This document shows, piece after piece, positions 47,981 to 55,094 of a stretch of 64,000 nt of DNA. The stretch covers positions 62,001-126,000 of the forward strand of contig NZ_JAPUVI010000043.1 in assembly GCF_029255285.1 (NCBI RefSeq), given 5' to 3'. Each line of letters starts with the position of its first letter. Within the stretch, counting starts at the first letter, position 1. The translations under genes were made by a program, and so were the position numbers. A model generated the notes under the pieces. That model saw only the letters and a list, made by a program, of their open reading frames with translations. It was not told the DNA's origin and did not search any database. This DNA comes from Accumulibacter sp. Lineage in GTDB: Bacteria > Pseudomonadota > Gammaproteobacteria > Burkholderiales > Rhodocyclaceae.

Positions 47981-48379
47981 TTACAGCAGTTCGGTGTCTT
48001 CATGGGAGTACGCCGGGCTGCAGCAACAAAGCAAATGGAGCGGCTGGTTGCCACGGGCGGCAACGCAGTGCGGGGTGCCCGGCACGATCAGCACGGTGTC
48101 CCCGACGCCGATGGCGAAGGTCTCCTTGTCCAGTGTCATCAAACCGCTGCCTTGAGTGACGTGGTACAACTCCTCACTGCGCGTGTGGCGGTGTAAGCGG
48201 GTTGACTGTCCGGGCCGGACGATGGCCTCGGCGAGGCTCTGGTGGCGGTTGCCATGCTGCTCGGGATGCATCAGCTCGCGGATCTCGCAGCCGTCCTTGG
48301 TGATGTAGGCCAGGACATCACCGTAGCGCGTTTTCGACAAACGCCTTCCAGAGGTAGCGAGAGCATGAGGTTTACACAT
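47981..48379 (-). CDS. Cupin domain protein
   Basis: A 132-residue single cupin. First motif GQSTRLHRHTRSEELYHVTQGSG supplies two His and one Glu metal ligands; second motif GDTVLIVPGTPHCVAARG supplies the third His. It resembles small mannose-6-phosphate isomerase-like cupins, but the substrate is unknown. Located 106 bp upstream of the HDOD-GGDEF start on the same strand. Confidence 0.87.
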   Translation of the reverse strand: MCKPHALATSGRRLSKTRYGDVLAYITKDGCEIRELMHPEQHGNRHQSLAEAIVRPGQSTRLHRHTRSEELYHVTQGSGLMTLDKETFAIGVGDTVLIVPGTPHCVAARGNQPLHLLCCCSPAYSHEDTELL

Positions 48380-48519
48380 GAGCGAAGTGTGGCATGAGCG
48401 GCCTCGACCAGTCCAGCGTTCACTTGCCGAGCCTTGGCGAGCGGCGGCGACTTGCCGACAGTGTCATCCGTGGCGAGGGTTCATTCGTTGCTAGAGCATT
48501 TCGAGTGAAAGGGATTTCT

Positions 48520-48948
48520 ATGAAAGCTTCGGCGATGGTCCTTCTGTTGGCTTTGGGCGCGACATCGGCGACAGCCCAGGTTTCCGTGTCGGTGGGCGGC
48601 GCGGGGGGTGTCAACGTGAATACCGGTGGTGCCGGCGGGGTGAGCGTCAATACGGGAAATGGAAGCAAAGTGGATACGGGCCGGACGACAGCCGGAGCCA
48701 AGGGCAACGCGGTTTATGTCAATCCCGGCCAGAGTTCGTCGTCGATTACCCATTCGCCTGGAACGAAGGTCACCACCAGCCGGGATGACGACGACGCCAG
48801 CGGAATCAGCGTGGTGAATGGCAATGTGACGATCGACGGGGTGCGAGTTCCGCCGTCGGCGACCCGTTGGACCGGCAAGGATGGCACCAAATACCGTATC
48901 AAGCGTTCCGGGAAAGGTAACGTAAGCGTCGAGGAAATCGACGACTGA
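48520..48948 (+). CDS. Secreted Gly/Asn/Val-rich repeat protein
   Basis: A 142-residue exported protein that I do not recognise. Signal peptide MKASAMVLLLALGATSATA is followed by near-duplicate units GGAGGVNVNTGG and GGAGGVSVNTGN, then a Thr/Ser-rich segment and a charged C-terminal part (KYRIKRSGKGNVSVEEIDD). ATG 48520 has AAAGGGA upstream. The repeats are of a kind seen in surface or fibre-forming proteins, but this is inference. No neighbour gives a function. Confidence 0.6.
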   Translation: MKASAMVLLLALGATSATAQVSVSVGGAGGVNVNTGGAGGVSVNTGNGSKVDTGRTTAGAKGNAVYVNPGQSSSSITHSPGTKVTTSRDDDDASGISVVNGNVTIDGVRVPPSATRWTGKDGTKYRIKRSGKGNVSVEEIDD

Positions 48949-49014
48949 GGCGCGTGCGAGGTGTCGCCGGCGACGTTCTTTGGCGATCACGGCCGATGAA
49001 CTCGTCTTGCCTTT

Positions 49015-50088
49015 TCAGGCCAGTAGCGCGACGGCCTTGACTTGAGCCGTCACCGCCAGGCCAGGGCGTATACGGAGCTTGTCGGCCGAACGCCGGGTGA
49101 TGCGTGCGAGCAGCGCCTCGCCGGCCACGTCGAGGCGAACCAGGACTTGCCCCGGGGAATCGCTCGGCACCAGATCGACGACGGTGGCCGCGACGTTATT
49201 GAGGATGCTGCTGTGCGCCTGTGGCTCCAGGGCTAGGCTGACGTCGCGCGCATGGATGCGGCAGCGCAGCAAGGTGCCGACCGGCTCGTCACGACGGGGT
49301 ACGAGAATCGGGATGCCGGCGAATTCAAGTCGGCTCAGGTCGTCCGGCTCCTGGGCGGCCAGGCGGGTCTCGATGACTACGCCCGCGTCGTCGGCAAAGG
49401 CAGGGGGCAGATCGAGACGGCTCAGGACCTGTTTGAGCGGTCCGCTGGCAATGCACTGGCCACGATCGAGCAGGACCAGATGATCGGCCAGTCGCGCGAC
49501 TTCGTCGGGCGAGTGACTGACATAGATGATGGGAAGCGACAACTCGTGGTGCACACGTTCGAGGTAGGGCAGGATCTCGTCTCGCCGCCTCAGGTCGAGG
49601 TTGGCCATCGGTTCGTCCATCAGCAGGATGTGCGGCGAGGCGAGTAGCGCACGAGCGATCGCGACGCGCTGGCGCTCGCCCCCGGAAATGCGCTCGGTCG
49701 AGCGCGGCAGGAGATGCTCGATGCCGAGCAGGGCGGCTATTTCATGCAAGGCGAAGCGGCGCTCCGGTGCGCGTTGCTCGGCGAAACGCAGGTTGCCGAG
49801 TACCGACAGGTGAGAGAACAGACTGGCTTCCTGAAAGACCATTCCGAGGGCGCGTCGGTGCGGCGGCACGAAGAGTCGCCGGGACTCGTCCTGCCAAACG
49901 TCGTCGCCGATTGAGAAGTAGCCGTTGGCCGCCCGCTCCAGGCCGGCCATGGCGCGCAGGCAGGTGGTCTTGCCCGATCCGGAATGCCCGAAAACGCCCG
50001 TAATGCCGCGACCGGGCACGGTGAGGTCGATTTCGAGAGCGAAATCCCGGCGGGCGATGCGGAAGCGGGCGCGGATCTCCGGGCTCAT
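49015..50088 (-). CDS. modC: Molybdate ABC transporter ATP-binding protein
   Basis: A 357-residue ABC ATPase. Walker [10 protein letters not shown], signature [10 protein letters not shown], Walker B HILLMDEP and a C-terminal Mop-type (TOBE) domain ([22 protein letters not shown]) that marks ModC among ABC ATPases. It powers molybdate uptake through ModAB. Start overlaps the modB stop by ATGA, so the two are coupled. Confidence 0.95.
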   Translation of the reverse strand: MSPEIRARFRIARRDFALEIDLTVPGRGITGVFGHSGSGKTTCLRAMAGLERAANGYFSIGDDVWQDESRRLFVPPHRRALGMVFQEASLFSHLSVLGNLRFAEQRAPERRFALHEIAALLGIEHLLPRSTERISGGERQRVAIARALLASPHILLMDEPMANLDLRRRDEILPYLERVHHELSLPIIYVSHSPDEVARLADHLVLLDRGQCIASGPLKQVLSRLDLPPAFADDAGVVIETRLAAQEPDDLSRLEFAGIPILVPRRDEPVGTLLRCRIHARDVSLALEPQAHSSILNNVAATVVDLVPSDSPGQVLVRLDVAGEALLARITRRSADKLRIRPGLAVTAQVKAVALLA

Positions 50089-50765
50089 CCGGTCTTGCGC
50101 GGTCTCGGATTGAAAGCGTACAGCATCGTCAGCACCAGGAAGCTGAAGAGCATCATGCCGCCGGCCAGCCAGTGTGCCTGGGCGTATTCCATGGCCTCGA
50201 CATGATCGTAAAGCTGTACCGAGACGACGCGAGTTCTTTCGGGGATATTGCCACCGATCATCAGCACGATGCCGAACTCGCCGACGGTGTGGGCGAAACC
50301 GAGAATGGCGCCGCTTACGAAGCCGGGGCGGGCCAGTGGCACGGCGACTGACCAGAAGACGTCCCAGGGACCGGCGCGCAATGTCGCGGCGACTTCCAGA
50401 GGACGTTCGCCGATTGCCTCGAAGGCGTTTTGGATTGGCTGTACGACAAAGGGTAGCGAGTAAAAAAGTGAGGCGATGACCAGACCGCTAAACGTAAAGG
50501 GCAGCAGACCGAGGCCGAGCGATTCGGTAAGTCGTCCGAGAGGGCCGTGCGGTCCCATGGCAATCAGCAGGTAGAAACCGACTACGGTCGGTGGCAGAAT
50601 GATCGGCAGTGCTACCACGGCGCCGACGACGCCCCGCAGTGGGGAGCGTGTACGCGCCAGCCACCAGGCGATCGGTGTTCCGACGATGAGCAAGAGGATG
50701 GTGACTACCGTCGCGAGTTTCAGCGTTAGCCAGACAGCGGCAAGATCAGGCAGGGCACTGTTCAT
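50085..50765 (-). CDS. modB: Molybdate ABC transporter permease
   Basis: A 226-residue inner-membrane permease with five to six hydrophobic segments and the EAA loop typical of ABC permeases ([22 protein letters not shown]). It forms the channel of ModABC. ATG 50765 is used; a GTG 9 bp upstream would add three residues. Its stop overlaps modC; modA ends 15 bp before it. Confidence 0.94.
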   Translation of the reverse strand: MNSALPDLAAVWLTLKLATVVTILLLIVGTPIAWWLARTRSPLRGVVGAVVALPIILPPTVVGFYLLIAMGPHGPLGRLTESLGLGLLPFTFSGLVIASLFYSLPFVVQPIQNAFEAIGERPLEVAATLRAGPWDVFWSVAVPLARPGFVSGAILGFAHTVGEFGIVLMIGGNIPERTRVVSVQLYDHVEAMEYAQAHWLAGGMMLFSFLVLTMLYAFNPRPRKTG

Positions 50766-50780
50766 CTGCGTCACCGGGTA

Positions 50781-51527
50781 TCAGGGGAGTTCGTAACCGT
50801 AGGCGCGGATCACGAGCTGCGCCTTTGAGCTTCGCAGGTAAGCGAGCAAGGCGGTAGTGGCCGGTTTGTCACGCCCTTTGGTCAGCAGGATAGCGTCCTG
50901 CCGTATCGCTTCGTAGAGATTGTCGGGCACCAGCCACGCCGATCCCGCACCGATTCCGCCCTCGGTTTGGACTTGCGACAGGGCGACGAAACCGAGCTCC
51001 GCCGCGCCGCTGGCAACGAACTGATGGGTCTGGGCAATGCTTTCGCCCTGCACCAGGATAGGCCGCAGCTTGCCGATCACGCCGAGTCGGCTCATCGCCG
51101 TGATCGCCGCCGCTCCGTAGGGCGCGGTCTTGGGATTGGCGATGGCCAGGTGGCCAATGCTCCGGGTTTTCAGGATGTCACCCCGGTCGTCGACCAAAGC
51201 AGGGTTGGCGGACCACAAGACGAGTTTGCCGATGGCGTAGGTGAAGCGCGTACCGAGCACGCCATAGCCTTCTCTCTCGAGGCGTGCCGGGGTGTCGCTA
51301 TCGGCCGCCAGCAGGGCCTCGAAAGGCGCGCCATTGGCGATCTGCCCGTACAACTTGCCGGTCGAGCCAAACGAGATAAGCAGCTTGTGGCCGCTGTCTT
51401 TCTCGAACTGTGCCGCGATCCGGTGCATCGGTGCATTGAAGTTGGCCGCGACGGCAAGCCGGACCTCGTCGGCCGCCGCGCTGGTGGCGATGACGACGGT
51501 GAGGAGGGCGGTGGAAAATGGCTTCAC
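50781..51527 (-). CDS. modA: Molybdate ABC transporter substrate-binding protein
   Basis: A 248-residue periplasmic binding protein. A signal peptide (VKPFSTALLTVVIATSAAA) precedes the mature domain with VAANFNAPMHRIAAQFEKDSGHKL and SFGSTGKLYGQI, the residues that coordinate molybdate or tungstate through main-chain and Ser/Thr hydroxyls. GTG at 51527 is the only reasonable start at the signal peptide; the frame continues upstream without function. First gene of modABC. Confidence 0.93.
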   Translation of the reverse strand: MKPFSTALLTVVIATSAAADEVRLAVAANFNAPMHRIAAQFEKDSGHKLLISFGSTGKLYGQIANGAPFEALLAADSDTPARLEREGYGVLGTRFTYAIGKLVLWSANPALVDDRGDILKTRSIGHLAIANPKTAPYGAAAITAMSRLGVIGKLRPILVQGESIAQTHQFVASGAAELGFVALSQVQTEGGIGAGSAWLVPDNLYEAIRQDAILLTKGRDKPATTALLAYLRSSKAQLVIRAYGYELP

Positions 51528-51666
51528 TGAGACTATTTGAAGGTTTCCCTGTCGCGTAATGCCTGCCAGCCGGGAAGCGATGCCGCCTGCCTTCGGACGG
51601 CCGATTCTGTTGCGGGCAGTTTCCGGGAAGCGCCTGGAAACACGGCCATTGTCGACTTCGGCAAGC

Positions 51667-51692
51667 AAAAGGGCCATCGCTGCCGATGGCCC
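51667..51692 (-). terminator. Rho-independent terminator of pfp
   Basis: On the minus strand GGGCCATCG, loop GCAG, CGATGGCCC, then TTTTGC. The 9-bp perfect stem lies 26 bp after the PPi-phosphofructokinase stop. Confidence 0.85.
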
Positions 51693-51717
51693 ATTCTTGC
51701 GGGAAAGCGCTGGCTCG

Positions 51718-53424
51718 TCAGCCAATCCTGAACATCAGCGAGTCGGCGCCGGAGTTCAGCGCGACGCTGATCGGCAACTGATGCGTGGTTGGCCCCCAGA
51801 ACTGGCGCGGACCAGGTGACGTGAAGAGGTCGCTGCGTGCCCACTCGTCGCGCCGCGAGACGAAGTACTGCATGGCCGGCGAATCCATTCTCACCAGCGC
51901 CTTTTCGATCACGAACTCGTCCTGTCCATGGCGCCGTTCGATGTTGAGCAGGCCGGCGAGCGGGATCGCTTGCGGTGTGCCGCCGCGGGTCAGGTCGGTG
52001 ATGGTCGCCATGTAGCCGGTACGGCCGTCGAGGATCAATGAGCCGGCCGTCAGACCAAGGTTGTAGGTATAGGCGGCATCGAACAGCGTCGGTGCGCCAC
52101 AGCGTCCTTCATAGCCCAGGAAATGGTTGTGGGCGGCAAAGGGAACAGCCGGGTCGAGTTCCTTGACCCGCCTTTTTGCCATGTCGATCAGCAACTGCTC
52201 GGTCGGAATCAGCGAGACCTGCAAGTTGCCGTGCGAGTCGCGTTCGGCGAGCAGCATGTTGACGATGTAGTCGGGCAGTGACGCGAGCAGGCTGGCGTTG
52301 TCGGCGCGCAGCTTGCTGGCGACGAAACCCGGTTTGGCGTCGTCGGCCAGCGCGGCGAAATCGGCGGCATGATGGGCGAGCACGTCGTTGAGGTCGGCGA
52401 TCATGGCGTTCATTTCAGGGATGAACTCGATCAGCCCCTCGGGTGCCAGCAGGACGCCATAGTTCATTCCCTTGTGCGAACGGTCGACGATGACCTGCGC
52501 GATGCCGTCGACGATGCTCGCGAGCGACATCTTCCGGGTCGCGACTTCCTCGGAAATCAGGGTAATCGCCGGCTTGGTCTGCAGCGCCACCTCGAGGGCG
52601 ACATGCGACGCGGAGCGGCCCATCAGCTTGACGAAATGCCAGTACTTGAGCGAGGAACTGGTGTCCTGCAAGATGTTGCCGACCATCTCGCTGTAGATGC
52701 GCGTCGCGGTATCGAAACCAAAGGAGATCGCCAGCAGGTCTCCGACCTGCAGGTCGCCGTCGATCGTTTTCGGAACACCGATGACCTGCACACCGGAACC
52801 GTCTTCCTTGACGCCGGTGTATAGGGATTCGGCCAGAACGGCGGCATTGGTGTTGGAATCGTCTCCGCCAATCACGACGATCGCGTCGAGCCGGTGCTTG
52901 ATGCAGGTGTCGCGGACTTGGGCGAACTGCTCGGCGCTCTTGATTTTGGTGCGGTCCGAGCCGAGGAAGTCGAAGCCCCCGGTGTTGATGATGAAGTCGA
53001 CGTTCGCGTCGGTGATTTCGAACAAGGAGCCCTTGAGCAAGCCCTTGGGACCCGCCCTGACGCCGAAGAGCGTGTTGTTGTCGCCAAGGACGCGCTTGAG
53101 ACCGCAGACGACGTTATGGCCGCCAGCGGCGGGGCCGCCCGAAAAGAGGACGGCCACGCGTTTGCCTTGCACCGTGGCACGGCTGGGACCGGCGGAAGTA
53201 AGCACGACGTTGCCCGACGCGGCGACGGTCTGAGGGAACTTGGCGCGTACGCCATCGCTGTCCTTCGTACCGAGGACGCGGTCGGTATTCTTGAAGCTGA
53301 CCGGTTGTGGCTGGCCGGTGGCGCCGAAAGCGGCGCAGACCGGAAGGGGATTCTGGCGCACGGCCGACTCGAAAATCGACTTGTGCGCTTCGCTGTTGCG
53401 TAACTGTTCTACCAGGGTGCTCAT
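51718..53424 (-). CDS. pfp: Diphosphate-dependent 6-phosphofructokinase
   Basis: A 568-residue PPi-dependent phosphofructokinase of the long type. The motif GGDDSNTNA has the second Asp that selects PPi over ATP, and the catalytic loop reads PKTIDGDLQVG. The reaction converts fructose 6-phosphate and PPi to fructose 1,6-bisphosphate and phosphate reversibly. ATG 53424 has GAGG about 9 bp before it and drops a seven-residue non-conserved extension. It neighbours the aldolase gene on the same strand, giving the two central steps of the Embden-Meyerhof route; in a PPi- and polyP-rich cell it would save ATP. Confidence 0.95.
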   Translation of the reverse strand: MSTLVEQLRNSEAHKSIFESAVRQNPLPVCAAFGATGQPQPVSFKNTDRVLGTKDSDGVRAKFPQTVAASGNVVLTSAGPSRATVQGKRVAVLFSGGPAAGGHNVVCGLKRVLGDNNTLFGVRAGPKGLLKGSLFEITDANVDFIINTGGFDFLGSDRTKIKSAEQFAQVRDTCIKHRLDAIVVIGGDDSNTNAAVLAESLYTGVKEDGSGVQVIGVPKTIDGDLQVGDLLAISFGFDTATRIYSEMVGNILQDTSSSLKYWHFVKLMGRSASHVALEVALQTKPAITLISEEVATRKMSLASIVDGIAQVIVDRSHKGMNYGVLLAPEGLIEFIPEMNAMIADLNDVLAHHAADFAALADDAKPGFVASKLRADNASLLASLPDYIVNMLLAERDSHGNLQVSLIPTEQLLIDMAKRRVKELDPAVPFAAHNHFLGYEGRCGAPTLFDAAYTYNLGLTAGSLILDGRTGYMATITDLTRGGTPQAIPLAGLLNIERRHGQDEFVIEKALVRMDSPAMQYFVSRRDEWARSDLFTSPGPRQFWGPTTHQLPISVALNSGADSLMFRIG

Positions 53425-53579
53425 GCTTGGATCCTCGGCAAACAAGGGAGTGGGAATAGGAAAAGGCCAGGATTACGTGGGGGTTCCGCCGACTCTCGGC
53501 TGTCTGGCACGCGCGAAGGCAAGTATCGTTTGACCGGTGGCGCCGGTCAACGCTCCACGGCCGGCGTTGCCAACGACAC

Positions 53580-53608
53580 AAAAAGGGCCGGCCCAGCCTG
53601 GGCCAGCC
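53580..53608 (-). terminator. Rho-independent terminator of fbaA
   Basis: On the minus strand GGCTGGCCC, loop AGGCT, GGGCCGGCC (one G-U pair), then CTTTTTG. It lies 25 bp after the aldolase stop, so aldolase and PPi-PFK are probably separate transcripts. Confidence 0.82.
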
Positions 53609-53632
53609 CCTCATCGCGCCCAGAGAGAGCTG

Positions 53633-54703
53633 TCAGGCCAGCGTACCGAGGTTGTTCAGATCGGCGAACGCCTGCTTCAGTCGGGCACGGAAGGCCTCCT
53701 CGCCCTTGCGCAGCCAGGCACGCGGATCGTAGTACTTCTTGTTCGGCTTGTCGTCGCCTTCCGGATTGCCGATCTGACCTTGGAGGTAGCCCTCGTTCTT
53801 CTTGTAGAAGCCCATAACGCCATCCCAGAAAGCCCATTGCAGATCGGTGTCGATGTTCATCTTGACGACGCCGTAGCCGATAGCTTCGCGGATTTCCTCG
53901 AGGGTCGACCCCGAACCTCCGTGAAAAACGAAGTTGACCGGACGATCCTTGGTGCCGAACTTCTTCTGCACGTAGTCCTGGGAGTTTTTCAGGATGATCG
54001 GCTGCAGCTTGACGTTACCCGGCTTGTAGACGCCGTGCACGTTACCGAAAGCGGCCGCGATGGTGAAACGGTCGCTGACCTTGGAGAGTTCTTCGTAGGC
54101 CAGGGCAACGTCTTCAGGTTGCGTGTAGAGCTTGGAGCTGTCGACTCCCGAGTTGTCCACGCCGTCTTCCTCGCCGCCCGTGACGCCCAGCTCGATTTCC
54201 AGCGTCATTCCCATCTTGCTCATCCGCTCGAGGTAGCGCTTGCAGATCTCGATGTTCTCCTGGATCGGTTCTTCCGACAGGTCGAGCATATGCGAACTGT
54301 AAAGCGGCTTGCCGTGGGTCTTGAAGTATTGCTCGCCGGCGTCGAGCAGGCCGTCGATCCAGGGCAGCAACTTCTTGGCCGCATGGTCGGTATGCACCAC
54401 CACGGTCGCGCCATACAGTTCGGCCATCAGGTGGATGTGCTTGGCGCCGGAAACGGCACCGGCGACGCAGGCTCGTTGGTTTGTGTTGTCGAGGCCCTTT
54501 CCGGCGAAGAACTGGGCGCCGCCATTGGAAAACTGGATGATCGCCGGAGCGTTCAGTTCCTTGGCGGTCTCGATGACTGAGTTGACCGTGCTGGTGTTGA
54601 TGACGTTTACCGCCGGCAGGGCGAACTGCTTCTCCTTGGCCAGATCGAAGATTGCCTGCAGCGCGTCGCCGGTGGCGACGCCCGGTTTGATTTGTGTGCT
54701 CAT
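53633..54703 (-). CDS. fbaA: Class II fructose-bisphosphate aldolase
   Basis: A 356-residue zinc-dependent aldolase cleaving fructose 1,6-bisphosphate to triose phosphates. Zinc-ligand motifs are HTDHAAKKLLPW, ELGVTGGEEDGVDN and FHGGSGST, and the phosphate-binding KMNIDTDLQ follows. The N-terminal extension and length fit the E. coli type FbaA. ATG 54703 is used; the frame continues upstream without function. Its terminator separates it from pfp. Confidence 0.96.
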   Translation of the reverse strand: MSTQIKPGVATGDALQAIFDLAKEKQFALPAVNVINTSTVNSVIETAKELNAPAIIQFSNGGAQFFAGKGLDNTNQRACVAGAVSGAKHIHLMAELYGATVVVHTDHAAKKLLPWIDGLLDAGEQYFKTHGKPLYSSHMLDLSEEPIQENIEICKRYLERMSKMGMTLEIELGVTGGEEDGVDNSGVDSSKLYTQPEDVALAYEELSKVSDRFTIAAAFGNVHGVYKPGNVKLQPIILKNSQDYVQKKFGTKDRPVNFVFHGGSGSTLEEIREAIGYGVVKMNIDTDLQWAFWDGVMGFYKKNEGYLQGQIGNPEGDDKPNKKYYDPRAWLRKGEEAFRARLKQAFADLNNLGTLA

Positions 54704-55094
54704 GATTGACTTGTCCAGATTCGGTTGATCGAGTGGGTCCAGCAGCGAAAGGAGAACGGGCGCCATAAAACGACCGCTTCAGCCGAAGTATCTCCGGCGT
54801 TCAGCGGCTCGTCAAGCTTCGTCTGTCGGCCGCTGCCGGGTTCTCGGCGAAGCGCTGGAACAGTGTCGGAAAGACGGTCTGAACGAGCGTTGTTGTTGCG
54901 ATCGTCCGTTCGCTGCGCGCCTACGCGAGTTGTCGTAGCGCGCTCGGACTGTGGTCGGAGGGAGATCGTGAGGGGCCGGGGATTGTGATCAAGGTGAAGC
55001 GTCCCCACCGCTCCGAATCCGAGATATAAATTAATAGCCGTCACTTACTAAAAAAATAGCTGCAAAGCGGGAGAGACCATGCTATTGTTCGCCC
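54704..55094. other. 391-bp intergenic region between aldolase and depolymerase
   Basis: Mostly GC-rich non-coding sequence, with an AT-rich patch at 55021-55070 (TATAAATTAATA, then TAAAAAAATAG) that could be a promoter for the plus-strand depolymerase gene. A GGGAGAG at 55069-55075 precedes a 24-codon frame (ATG 55079) that overlaps the depolymerase start in another frame. Confidence 0.5.
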
